Below, piece after piece: positions 25,592-37,749 of a DNA stretch of 64,000 bases; the first letter of the stretch is position 1, and each line of letters starts with the position of its first letter. The translations under genes were made by a program, and so were the position numbers. Below the pieces are notes generated by a model, which saw only the letters and a program-made list of their open reading frames with translations, had not been told where the DNA came from and did no database searches. This stretch comes from Arachis hypogaea (taxonomy: Eukaryota; Streptophyta; Magnoliopsida; Fabales; Fabaceae): assembly GCF_003086295.3 (NCBI RefSeq), contig NC_092045.1, positions 21,736,890-21,800,889 of the forward strand, written 5' to 3'.

Positions 25592-26080
25592 ACTGCTCAT
25601 ATTTGATAACATAGAGAATGGAAGCTTAAAAGAGCATCTCAATGGTAAATTTTGAAAGAAATTAGAAGGATTTTAGAGGAGCCTCTCAATAATAATTGGA
25701 ACTATTTTTATTTATTTATTTATTTCAATGTTTGAATGCTGGTAGATCCCTTGAAGACTCCCTTAAATTGGAGGATGAGGTTGCAGATTGCTAATGAAGT
25801 TGTAGCAGCACTAGTAAGCTCTTTAAACAAAAGCTTGTCAAAGAACCAAATTTGCCTAATGTGTTTTGACTTAAAACTGCACTCTTCTTATCATATTTTT
25901 CTAATGCAAATAAATTGAGGACTATGAAAAGTTAATGTCTCATTGAGTTCATGAATTGCTATTGGATGTGTGGCATCCCTGCTAAGCTGTAACTGTTTAA
26001 CATTTCTCATTCTTGGAATTTATGATAAAATAAATATTGGAAACTATCGTACTTGGTTTCATGGAAGCGAGTGTAAATTA

Positions 26081-26144
<64 letters not shown>

Positions 26145-26715
26145 AAGATTAAAATTTTTACAATTTTTCCAACAGTTGCATGTTTCATTCAGTTTGCCAA
26201 TGAAAAACAAAAGCTTAAATGTATATCTACAAGATAGTTCTGTATGACTTGGCCTATTTTTGAGTTCTTTCTTTTGACCGATATGATTGTAGAAACATGA
26301 ATATATGAAGCTGTTTTGTCACTTATATCTGTGACAAATTATTTAACGTTTCACAAAAGTTGTGAAACATGATTCTAATTTTGGGCTTTTGTTGTGTTGA
26401 TTGTAGCTGCAGAAGTACTTGTTTCTTTTTAATGATCCACCGGCATATCATGTCTCCATCAGCTCAAGAAATATTATGTTAGATGAGAACTTTGTAGCTA
26501 AAGTAAGAAAACATTTCTTTTCTCACTAGAACTATCATCTTCTATATTTGATTGACATGCCAGAAGTAAATAAAGCACTTCAATGTTAAAATAGTGTGAC
26601 ACCAGATTTTCTTCTCTAATACAGTTATTAGATTTTGTCCTTCTTACACCCAGTGCAAACTCTATCATGATGCCGAATTCAGGAGGTCCTTATCTCTCAA
26701 CAGAAAACAAAACAG
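25592..26715 (+). pseudogene. Captured receptor-like kinase fragment (pseudokinase-like)
   Basis: Four exons with GT-AG borders encode a kinase-domain slice. 25,592-25,644 is LLIFDNIENGSLKEHLN (hinge and alpha-D); 25,746-25,813 is DPLKTPLNWRMRLQIANEVV (alpha-E start); 26,413-26,502 is KYLFLFNDPPAYHVSISSRN then IMLDENFVAK (catalytic loop); 26,625-26,715 is LLDFVLLTPSANSIMMPNSG (magnesium-loop region). The order and exon phases fit plant receptor-like kinases (At1g49730/At3g19300-like, from memory). The catalytic HRD is replaced by HVS and DFG by DFV, so the parent was either a pseudokinase or has decayed. The N-lobe and the end of the C-lobe are missing. Retained introns mean DNA-level capture, not retroposition. 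Confidence 0.8.
26085..26142. repeat. (TA)n microsatellite
   Basis: About 58 bp of TA repeats inside an intron of the captured kinase fragment. Confidence 0.98.
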
Positions 26716-27460
26716 GTTATATACATTAGAGATGTTGAGAGGCTTAGCTTGTTCTACAATCACCACGGTTATACAACTTGATACATAATGCTTCACTATT
26801 TTTGAATGGAGATGTATGAACATAATGGAGTTTGTAATTTTTAGTTTATATTTTGGAGTTTTATAATTCCTTGTTTTTCTTGTCCTATGTATCTATCTAG
26901 TTCATTAGGGTTTTTCAATGTGTCTTATTAGTTTGTACTTTAAAGTTTATATGTTAAAAATTTATAAAACAATCTTAGTTAAATGAAAGCTATTTGAACT
27001 ATTTATGTTATTATATATTATATAAATGTTGACTTGTTGAGTAAATTAGTTAATATATTAATTAATTAAAAAATAATATAATTTGGCAAATTATGTGTGT
27101 AATTTGTATTAAAATAATTATTATAAAATAAATAGTGTTTTGTAACTAAAAAAAATTGTTACAAAATCAAGTTATATTTTGTAACAAAATTTTATGATAG
27201 AAAAAAATATATTGTCACAAAATATTTTGAAGATCAAAATTTGTTATCACTTTTGTAACGACTTTTGGTTTTTTGTATCAGAAAAATTTGTTACAATATA
27301 TTACTTTGAATTGTAACAGTTCCATTTTTTGTTACAAAAACTTTTTGTAACAGGACATACTGCAACGACCCCTTTTTTGTTACAAAATCCTTTTGTTTCA
27401 AAATTTCGATTTTTGTAACAATTTTTTTTGTTACAAATATTGCTTTTTCTTGTAGTGATT

Positions 27461-28057
27461 ACCATGGGTTTTATATAATACATGCATCAACATAAGTGGG
27501 ATATGTATAAGCTATTTAAGATTTTTAAAAACTGTTGAAGTGATAAATTATCCTACCTCAATGAAGAATGGATTTGGTGCAATAATAAACTAATAAGTTC
27601 AAAACCATGGCAGCAACACAAAAGTATCAAATATTTTGCTGTATATATACTTGTCCGGTAGTAATGAGAGCTAGTAAGGCCCACAATGTATTTACGATAT
27701 AAGCCCTGTTGTTTTCAAGATTTGAATACACTTGAAAAATAGACATTGGAAGAAACATAACTATAACTCTCATCCTTTAGATTCCTGAAAGTAATAGAGT
27801 ATTCTAACTGAATGTTACTTAAAAACAAAATACAACACGTTATATCAAAATTGTATTATTTTCATAAAATTCATCGTCTTATACTCTCTTTTTCTTCCTA
27901 CACACTTTTCAGAAAGTTATAATCTCAGCAACTTCTTTATCATGTTTATGAATGTACTACTCAGAAAAAACTCTCCCACAAGAAAATGCATAGTAATTTT
28001 AGGGATTTCTAAGAAGAAAAATAAATGATATTGGCATTTAAAAATAGTACAATTAAC
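27461..28057. other. AT-rich spacer after the CACTA element
   Basis: Nothing is recognised. On minus this lies just downstream of the last recognisable cyclase exon; the final exons of the family (C-terminal about 100 residues) should be here but are not. Confidence 0.5.
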
Positions 28058-31000
28058 CTTGTTTTGACAAGACAAATAACTCTCCCCATCCACCATTTGA
28101 AAGTTGCTTAAACAGCAGAAATTCACAAGCTTTGCATATGGCTAGAGAATCACTGTTACTATTTCCAGCAACAATCAACCCATTTATCCCAAACCATGTG
28201 GCATAGGTAAAGCAAATTCTCTATGAACCATACCTGTTAACCAAATTTGAGTGGTTTAGAGGTCTACTAAACTAATAAAGTTCCATTCATCCTAAAAGCA
28301 AGAGAGCGAAACCAAAACATGCATAAATTAACCATCAAATCAATAGAAAAAAATTGAAAATAGTGGTTTCCAAAAAGGGAGTAGCCAACCATGAACCATC
28401 CGAAGCTTGAACGCTTTCAATATATACAGTGGATTTTTTAATACATCAGCTTATTTCTTCTTGGTGATGCATGGGATATAATTTTTGAACTAATGCCAAT
28501 GCTTGCAGAGAGGCTGATGTACATTCCACATAACTATAGCACATAACAAATAGAAATATTAAAAAATTCAAATGATGGGTTAAAGGGTAGAAAGAGGAAT
28601 GCAAAAATTTATACTGAACAAGCATTTGACAACTTACCAATAATCAATAACTATATCGCCAAAAATTTTCGCTGGATTTATTATCTGACAAAAGAGAAAT
28701 CATTCATCTAAGTGTGAATCTAATTTTAATCCAAAATCAACTTCCTAAATTTTTAGGATCAATTCATCAGCTGTAATTCCAAAATCTAGAGGAAAGGCCA
28801 AAAATTTTTGTTCACAAACAATAATTTCAAAGTTTTAGCTTTTCTTGCATAACTTCAAATACATGTGCTTGACAAATTGAGAAATTAGTTTTAAGAAAAT
28901 ATGGCAGAGGGATAATTGACTACATTGTAGTAGATTTTCATACTTTATTATTCACATGGTATAATTCAAATGGGCTAATTTCTAATTATTCATAAAAGAA
29001 AGTTACCGCCAGCCATCTATATGATCGTGTGAGTTCATATGTTGCAAAGCCACCATCGTTATTCTGAAGAGTTAGGAAAATTCAATAAATAAATAAATAC
29101 ATCTCTGGATAATAACATTGATTTTTCAAAGAGATTCAACAAATTTTAAGAAAGCTATTTTCTCATACACCGTGGATCACAGTCAGACACACAAGATATT
29201 TAAAATAAATAAATAAATAAATATTGTTAGAAAAATGAACAAATTAATGAGAAAGAAAAGGTTAAATAGAGAGTGGATACGATATCTTTACAAGAAAGAA
29301 AAAGATAAAATGAAGATCTTCTTCTACCAATCTATCAATGATTTATTTGCTCAAACTACTCAGATATTCTAGCTTCAGCCATGATGAGTCTATTACCTGC
29401 AATGAGAGCACGACATTAACAACATCATATAGCCTCTCTGCTTCGATTGCCTCACCAGCAATCTTTGGTGAAAATTGGAAAGTAATAGAGCAGCCTGAAA
29501 AGTAGCATATTTATCAAAATGGTAGAACAAATTAAACAAGTACAATATTTTCTACTTTTTTCAATCAATAATTACTTTTAGTTCTTCAAATGTGCAGTCA
29601 GATATCGGCCATCCATGATCTTTAGTTGAAAAAGGCCAAACACCTTTGGAAATGTGACGGCACCAATAATTAAGATCACCTAGACAATTTTCTAAAACCT
29701 TTTGGAAGAAAAAAAATGAGAAATGTTGATCAACAAGGGTGAACCGATGCAATAATAGTAATAAAAATGTAAAATTTACATGTGATTTTTTAATAAACGA
29801 ATGATTTTTTTTAATAGTTTGGCCATATTCTTCAAGGAGGTTAAATAAAATAATTACTTGGATAGCAAATACAACATCTCATAGTTGACTTCCATTGTAT
29901 CCCTGCAACAAAAATTGGTTACAAGTAAATTTCGTGATATAAGCTTTAACAGGCACTATTATATGACCTTAAGAAATACTCAATAATGCTACAATAATAG
30001 TTTCACATATTATTTTGCACCATATAAATATCAATTTTAAGCCTATATCATTCTTAATCATCTGTGGATATGTCCAATTACATTAAAAACATCTTCTAAT
30101 CACTCTAATAAGAGTGAATAGGTTGACTAATATATGGACCTGCATTTTCATGCCATCTTTAGCAATTCACAAATAATCATTAAGTCTTGGAAGATGCAAC
30201 TTGAAGTCCTCTAAATTTGGATCTTCTATCCAATAGCAGAGCATATTCAACACCTGATTGAGAACCGTGCAAAACAACATAAATAAAATAATTATTATTA
30301 CATTTTTATCCCCAAAAATAAATGAATAAAAACTGTCAGTATTTTTGCTAATCAAGTCCCTCTCAAAAATTACCTTGTTTACAGGACCTATGCAAATATA
30401 CCAAATATTCTCATTTTTATAGGGTATATGCTTCATTACAGTCGTTAGAGTCTTTTCTCTCAACTTTTTTCCAGGCTAATGTATCATAATGGCTCAAGAT
30501 CTTGTGTAAAAGTGGCCCAAAGAGCATCTTGAATGAATGGATGAGGATAGTACAAGTCTTCATACATGAAAACAAAGACAATCCTCTTGTAATATTATCT
30601 TTATTAGCACAATTAAATTGGTAGTTAACAATTTTAGAAAAATCAAATGCTAATTTGCTATGCCCCATTGACGGAGTTTCCAACAGTCTGACACTTCTCA
30701 CTTACATTCTTCCACACAGTTTAATTTCATCACAAAAGGAATGAGCCTCTGCATTGCTCAAACTTCAAGCCAAGGAAAATTTTAAAATTCAAACAACAGA
30801 GGACATTAAATATATAAAAGCTATTATTGCATTATCACCTATCAGTTAAAGCTTTTGGGAGAATCAATACTTTAAAATGGAGATAACATGCTATAATGGT
30901 GGTTTACAATGGCATTATTCTAAGGACAATGATAAGCACATAAGAAGTATCCTAGTAATTACCTGGTTGATAACGGGATGGCAAACAAAGTAGCCAGTAA

Positions 31001-34000
31001 TAATAGTGACATGATGGTTGCCATTGTAGTTTGTAGATGGGTATTATGTGGGCATAAACAATAGTAACCGATTTTGCTTGGATATAAGTTCTGGTATCAA
31101 TTTAACAATATAATTAACATATGATTTTGACGAGAAAAAGAAGCCAATACGAGGAACAAAGTACAGATTCTATTTCCATGCAATTGTTAACTAAAAAACG
31201 AAAATTCTAAGGGTGGAGGCTCAAAATGTTTTCACAACTTACAAGCATCACTAACCTTAGCACACAAATTATGAGCTTTATCCCATTCTATATCATAATA
31301 TGGTGTGTTATAGAGCTCTTTTCTCAAAGATAACACTGTTGGTGTGATTAAACCAACAAACCTCTTGTCATATAAGTAGGACATGGACAAATAGACCATC
31401 CGGCAACGACACCACATCCTTCTTGTACATTACAAAAAATATACCTCAAAGTAAAAAATACATATAACATTAAACAGTTTTTAAGATAATTCACCCAAAA
31501 AAATTACAATAAACATAGACAACTAATTTTAAAATGATTATCTATGTAAGTAATCAATAATAGAAGTCATTCTTAAGGAATAAGAACTGCATACACCGCA
31601 TGAACTCCTGAACACATACCACTATATTAGCCTTTTATTCAGTAACCATGATATACAGTACTTGATCACAACACAAAGGTTTCCAGATTGAACAACAAAT
31701 AAATTCTAGCACAAATTTTACATCAGAAGGTTTTTGTAAAATTTTATGTTAAGTCATCTTGTTCAACTCAAAATGATATATGTATCTCTCCAGTAACAAG
31801 ATCAGCTTTCGTGTTTAGGTTGAAAGGAGTTCTCACTACCATAGTGCAATTTGCTCTATTTCTAGGTTAGAATGTCTAACTAATATACAAAAGCTAATCA
31901 TATCATAAACTTGATCCATTTGTAAACTTCCTGATAAGAAACACTCAACTATGAAGCATGAAATAAAAATGAACTCTTGGAGACAATCTATCATTTAAGT
32001 AACAACTCATTAACATCAATAACAACTTAAGTGGATAGTTGTTAAAAATATTTTTACCCATTCATTAGTTCATGTATTCTCTTTGATAAGATTGATGGAT
32101 AATTAACTAGAATAAAGTACAATAATCTAGATGAAATGGAAGCAAGTATGGAAGTAGCCATATCTCAAGGGGCATGGAATTATTTCCTATCATTCATGTG
32201 CCCCGAGAACCTATAATCAAAACCTAGAAAATAAACAAGTATACCATATACATTAGTAAAATCATTAAAAATGTCTTAATATCTATATAATGAAAATTTA
32301 AAATTAAAAATAAAGAGACTCAAAGATAGGCTAAGATTTTAACTAAAAGCCACATTTTTCCCCATAATATTATGTAAGTAGCTAGTACCACTATGTGATT
32401 AAATCCAGTTATGTGCCTTCTCCATGTTCCTTCCTCCATGATTAGGTCCCTCACCATGCAATCTCAGAACAACATAATTCAAGACAGAGCTAAACATGGT
32501 GCTTAGACTTTCAATACTGAAACCCCATCCACCATCCTTGTTCTGTAGTTATAGTTAACTAATGAGAATAATTTCTGGGATAAGCCCAGAGATTAGGAAA
32601 AAGGATAGCACAAAGCTCTTACCTGTTGATTATAGAGATTCAGAATATTTCTTTTTTATATTCTTCTGTTAATATTGCATTCAGTTCCCTAGTGACAAAA
32701 AGTGTAATTATTTGTTTGATTGGATATTCCATACAGTATTACATATCCATAGTTATCAGGTCAAAGAGAAGCCAATGTCAAACATAATTTTGAAGGTAAA
32801 AAGTTGTAGTATTGTAAAAAACAATGTGTTTCAAGGCCAGAATATGCATAATATAGCAATTAACCCAAATATTATTTGAGTTCCACAGTTATCAGTTCAG
32901 AGAAAAGAAAATTTCAAACACAATTTTGAACACTAAAATTTTAGTATTGTCCAAAAGCATGCGTTTCAAGGTTAAAATATGTGGAATATAGCAATTAACA
33001 AAGAAAAAATTTCACATAAGAGAAAAGATCAAGTGTTCAAAATAAAACTTATCAAGCCAAGCATAAGAAACATGGGACCTTCATAATCTTTAGGCTAGTG
33101 TCCATCGTCACTCTGGAGGGTTGAATGAAAAGTAATGGCCCTTTTTATAAGAAACATCATTAAACTTAAAAGGATTGAATTTCTGATATCAAAAACTTAT
33201 ATAGCTTTGATACCATAACAATACACAAAATATAATATACAACCTCCCAGTATAACAATATGATAAAATGATTATCTAAAATATCCTCATTTTAAAGATT
33301 TAAAAAACACTTCTGAATTGATTTCCACGTTTGAAGAAGGAACAAGTATGAAACAAGTACACAGTATAGTAATAATTGCTTTAATTTTCTAAGAAATTAA
33401 TGAACTAACTCAGTGTTTGACCGATTAAAAGGAAATAAGACCACAACTAAAATAAGAATTTCTATAAGAGGGGATTATTATGTGATAAATCACTATCTTA
33501 TTATTTATATTATTCTCCTTAAGTGACAAACAAGTTTTTGTACGAAAGAATTTTTGTTGGTTTAGAAGCTATACTTTCAACGAGAGCTTATTTGTAAAAT
33601 TCTAGACCACGCAAGAATCTGTTCGTCATTACGTCATTATGCCAATAGCAATCAACTTTATAGACAAGGCTAAGAAAACACATGTACAAGGATTAGTTTT
33701 GCACCCAAATGTAGCAGAAAAAACAACTCATGATCTTACCACCCTAGACCCAACTATTCAAACTTAACATATGCTGTCACTTTTCCTTTACATAAAGTAT
33801 GAATCATTGATAACTCCAATCTTTAAAATTTTTCAAACAGGGACCACTAATCTAATCAAATGCTCTTGCAACTTTTGATACTTTATTTAAAAATAAAAAA
33901 GAATAAAAAATAAAAATAAATTTATAAAGTATAAATTATAAATAAATAAAACAAATTTACTTCAATATAATCATTTCAAAAGAATAAAGTGATACATAAA

Positions 34001-34704
34001 ACATGAAAGAGACAAACAATGCAAAGTCACTAGCAGTGTATTCATCGAAAAAGTATAAAAATGCATCACTTAAGACATCACTACATTTAAAATAAAAATA
34101 AAATTTAACAAATTGCTAGTGACCAACAGTGTCAAATTTGTTCTGGAATCTCGAAGAAGAACAAAGATGCACAGTTTTACACAAAAATAACTCAACTTAC
34201 AAATTAAATTAAGATACCAATAAAATACTACTTAAACAATGCCAAACAGAAAAATATTACAAAAATGCACGTTGCAATTATAATTATGACTATAATCACA
34301 ATTATAATTCCTATTATAAGTTTTACCAAGCATCATCATTATTATAATCACTAATCATTTCGTCTTTACTGTCTTCAACAATGATATCAGAAAATGAGGA
34401 AAACACAAACTCAAATGCACAAAGATAGACTTCAAAAACAAAAATTGGAAGAAACTAAACTTAAAAAAAGAAAAATTTTCAAAAGTTGAATAGAAATTAC
34501 TCTAAAAGAGAAAAAGAGTACCTGAATGCGCATGAAGAGATTAGCGATATGCTTGTGTTCGAAGCAATTCCCGCAAATGCGAGCAGCTTCAATCTGAGCA
34601 AGCTTACCGAGATTAGGATCGAACTCCCAAATCTGCCAGCCAACGTGATCGTTAAGTGTCTGAAGCTATGGATTTCTGCCATCGGAAACTTTAAGCTTAC
34701 ACAT
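28058..34704 (-). pseudogene. Oxidosqualene cyclase pseudogene, copy M (cycloartenol synthase-like), 15 exons
   Basis: Exons on minus: 34,704-34,522; 33,137-33,053; 32,711-32,623; 32,542-32,344; 32,210-32,127; 31,418-31,256; 30,561-30,374; 30,253-30,140; 29,902-29,780; 29,698-29,576; 29,494-29,397; 29,063-29,007; 28,684-28,638; 28,533-28,390; 28,233-28,058. Key reads: [20 protein letters not shown] (exon 6), [10 protein letters not shown] and [13 protein letters not shown] (7-8), GYNGSQL (9), [15 protein letters not shown] with the catalytic Asp of the DCTAE motif (10), YVECTSASLQALALVQKLYP (14). GYNGSQ, IGPVNK and SLRKELY are cycloartenol-type, not beta-amyrin-type. Lesions: TAG in exon 1, half of exon 2 deleted with its acceptor, donor GT to AT after exons 2 and 5, stops in exons 4, 7, 8, 9 and 15, frameshifts in 5, 7, 11 and 15. 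The last exons are missing. Confidence 0.92.
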
Positions 34705-34858
34705 TCTCTTCGGTCTAAACAAAATGAGAATGGAAAGAAATTTAAAAGTGACAAAGATGAAATGCAAATGCAAATGTGAAGGTAAAAATGGAAAAGAAAA
34801 TGGATGTGATGGAAGGTATGTAGGAATAAGAGTAAGTAGATGCCACAAGGTTAAGAAG
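34705..34858 (-). promoter_or_regulatory. 5' flank of copy M, inverted duplicate of the copy P flank
   Basis: Directly upstream of the copy M start codon. Read on minus, CTACTTACTCTTATTCCTAC and the ATTTGCATTTGCATTTCATC block match 37,858-37,999 upstream of copy P closely. This is probably the old 5' UTR and proximal promoter. No TATA box can be assigned with confidence. It sets the outer limit of the inverted repeat; beyond 34,858 the two flanks differ because a hAT end sits next to copy P. Confidence 0.6.
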
Positions 34859-35079
34859 AAGTCACACGAGGTTATAGAAGCTGACCTGGTTCTGATGGTG
34901 GTTGTTTGCTGTTGATACCTCTTATGCAATAATTATATGAATATCATACACTGAAAATGTGACTCACGATAAGTCTATAATGCCATGAATGCTCGTATTA
35001 AAGATTCGGATTAACTATGTGAGCTCCTTTCAAATCTTTGACCCTATTCTTTCACTGGTTCAGTGTCGATTTTGGTGGA
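34859..35079. other. Spacer between copy M and the TTG-rich array
   Basis: Nothing is recognised. Confidence 0.4.
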
Positions 35080-35235
35080 ATTAGAATTGTTGTTGAACTT
35101 GAACAAATTTTAATTAGAATTGTTATTGAATCTGGTGGTGGTTGTTGTTGTATTTGGTTTTTTAGTATTATTACTGAATCTGAATTTGTTGTTGATTATG
35201 AATTATTATTAAACCTAAGCAAATTTTAGTTAAAA
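35080..35235. repeat. TTG-rich tandem array, left part (about 118-bp unit)
   Basis: Contains GAACTTGAACAAATTTTAAT, then GGTGGTTGTTGTTGTATTTG and GTTGATTATGAATTATTATT. The same unit continues after the Helitron at 36,767. The split is clean, so the Helitron inserted into an existing array. Confidence 0.8.
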
Positions 35236-36766
35236 CTAGAATGAGACCCGCGCGATGCGCGGGACGGTAAATTAATGATAGTATATAATAAATATTAAAA
35301 ATTATTATGTTTTGTAGAAATAAATTAAATAGGTGTAAATTGAAGTTAAATTTAAAAGGTGTTTTATTTTAAATGATTTGTAGTATAAAAGATTTGGATG
35401 TTGGAGTTATACAAAGTGACATTTTTATTTGGTAGTTTGATTTTTACATTTGTTTTAGTTGATGGACTTAGTCATTTTACGTGGTACTCGTCCTCCTTTT
35501 TTCTGTTGGTTGTTAGAGTTGCTGCTTTCTTCTTTTTGTCGTAGGTTCTTGTGAAGACATGTTTTTTATGAATTGTTAAGTTTGATGCACTTTCTATTGT
35601 GTTGTTTGGTTCCATCTTTGTATGTATGTTCTTCTTCTGAAGATATGTCTTGAATTTGAATTTGTGTGGTTTTCTTTCTCCTTAATCTCTTGATAGGATG
35701 GTGTTTCAATGTCATTATTTTTCTGAAATGTCATTAGATTTGAAGCAATTGTGCCTAATAAATTTTTTGCGTCGCCATCAAATAGTATAAAAGTTGTTGT
35801 AACACTTTGATCTGAAACCTTTAATTGAATTCCGAACCTAAAATAAGTATTGGGTTAACAACTAATAATTTGATAGATGAGATTATGAAAAGTATATAGA
35901 GTTACCTTATTGTTGGATATTGTGGTGTTTGATTACATGTACCACAAATGTAGTTATTTCTTTTTTTTATATGCTTTCTTCTGACACTTTTTACATTTAA
36001 CATAGTTTCATCTTAATTTGTCATCAATTTCATTTATCGTTGCTAAAATTGTGAAGATCTTTTTCTATTCCAATATTTAATTTATGTTATCATTAGGTAT
36101 ATGGTATTTGAGTAAGTATGAATGTATAATGCATGTTGTAATTTTTTTTGTCATACCTGATCATCAGATTCTCATTGCATGGCCATTAGATCTTGGATAG
36201 TTATTCGATTTCTAATCGTTCTGCTCTGAAAGAATGATGCTCTATTAAGTAAGTTTGAAATGTGCAGTTCAGAAATAAATTTTTTGTGCTAAATTTGATG
36301 TTATATGAAGGAATAGTGATAAGAGACTTATATATGTAGTTTAAATGGTATGGAATTTAAATACTTATAACGTAAAATTTATTATGATTAATAATATTAT
36401 TATGACATTTGTAATACGGATATTTATTACCTTTAGTGAGTTATTTATAAAAATTAATAAATTAATTGTTGCGGTTATAAATTTATTGTATTATTTATAA
36501 CGGTAAGATATAATAAATATAGGAATATGAATTCAATGTATTTGTAGGTTACAAATTTATTGGATTCTATTTTTTAGTTTTTTATTTGTATATTTTATTT
36601 TTTTGCTGATTTGGAAATAATAGTTGATTTGGCAAGAATTAAGTGGTTGATTCTAAAGTTGTGCCAAGTAAGCAATATTGCTAACATGGCATTAGTAGGA
36701 GGAAGAAATGTCCCAAAAGTAATATAGTGCATGCTTATGTATCTACTTTTATATATTAAGAATAGA
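35236..36766 (-). mobile_element. Non-autonomous Helitron, 1,531 bp
   Basis: On minus it begins TCTATTCTTAATATATAAAA, a plant Helitron 5' start, and ends with a GC hairpin CCCGCGCATCGCGCGGG, then TCTCATT and CTAG. The host bases are A before the 5' TC and T after CTAG, the required A|T target, with no duplication. The stem pairs CCCGCGC with GCGCGGG around a short loop, about 7 bases before CTAG. No Rep/helicase is seen, so it is non-autonomous. It interrupts the TTG-rich array. Confidence 0.92.
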
Positions 36767-37320
36767 TTGTTGTTTAATTTGGTGGTTGTTGTTGTTGTAT
36801 TTGATTTTTTAGGAGTGTTACGGAACTTGAATTTGTTATTGATTATGAATTGTTGTTGAATTTGAGCAAATTTTAATTAAAATTATTATTGAATATGATG
36901 GTTGTTGTTGTATTTGGTATTTTAGGATTGTTACTGAACCTAAATTTGTTGTTGATTATGAATTACTGTTGAACGTGAGCAAGTTTTAGTTAAATTTTTT
37001 TTGAATCTGGTGGTTGTTGTCGTATTTGATTTTTAAGGATTGTTACTGAACCTGAATTTGTTAAATTTGTTGTTGATTATGAATTGTTGAACCTGAGCAA
37101 ATTTTAGTTAAAATTATTGTTGAATATGGTGGTTGTTATTGTTGTATTTGGTTTTTTAGAATTGTTACTAAACCAAAATTTTTTGAATTTGTTATTGATT
37201 ATGAGTTGTTGAACCTAAACAAATTTTAGTTAAAATTATTGTTGAATATGGTGGTGGTTGTTGTTGTATTTGGTTTTTTAGAATTGTTACCAAACCTTGT
37301 TGTTGATTATGCTCACTAAA
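36767..37320. repeat. TTG-rich tandem array, right part (about 118-bp units)
   Basis: Units with TTGAATATGGTGGTTGTTG start near 36,885, 37,000, 37,118 and 37,238. Each also contains TTGTTGATTATGAATT and GAGCAAATTTTAGTTAAA. Copies diverge by perhaps 10-15 percent and by a few small indels. No coding sense is seen. Confidence 0.85.
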
Positions 37321-37749
37321 CTTTGATTTTATTGTTGGATAATATTATTAAGTTGAATTTTGTTGCTGGATAACAGAGTTGAATACTTGAATAGTTGAAT
37401 TTGTTGTTGATTATCATGACTAAACGTTGAGCATTGTTGTTGTGTTGTTTGTTGCTGAAATTAAAATGAGGAAAATGTTGATCAAGTTCCAAATTTCTTC
37501 TATGAAGATATTCATGTCGATTTTTAGATTATCCCTTGGACTTAATTTACTGATTATGTTATCTTTTGATCGCTCTTGTTCATTTAAATTGAGAAAGTAT
37601 TTTGTACTAGAGACTAGTTTATTATCTCTTTTTACATCATTAGTTATATCTAAAAATTGATACATGATTATTAACATGTTTGTAAAGAATTGCATTTTAA
37701 GTTTTAAAACAATTTTTTTATTTTATGTAGATAATTTTATATTTTTTAA

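Larger units (their letters stand above)
23874..27457 (+). mobile_element. Non-autonomous CACTA transposon with captured kinase exons
   Basis: It starts CACTACAAGAAAA and ends TTTTTCTTGTAGTG, the CACTA terminal inverted repeat, with perfect 3-bp duplications ATT at 23,871-23,873 and 27,458-27,460. Both subterminal regions (23,900-24,300 and 27,130-27,440) are packed with TTTTGTAACAA / TTGTTACAAA words in both orientations, the kind of subterminal array that CACTA transposases bind. Its 3,584 bp contain no transposase; the middle holds spliced host exons. Strand is given by the captured exons. Confidence 0.95.

Noticed and set aside
28058..34704. Beta-amyrin synthase identity
   Set aside because: Motifs such as IGPVNK, GYNGSQ and SLRKELY fit cycloartenol synthase rather than beta-amyrin synthase, which has MWCYCR and SFGSQEWD-type sequences.
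34486..34929. Overlapping frames on both strands near the copy M start
   Set aside because: They are exon 1 and the 5' flank of the minus-strand cyclase pseudogene read in wrong frames.
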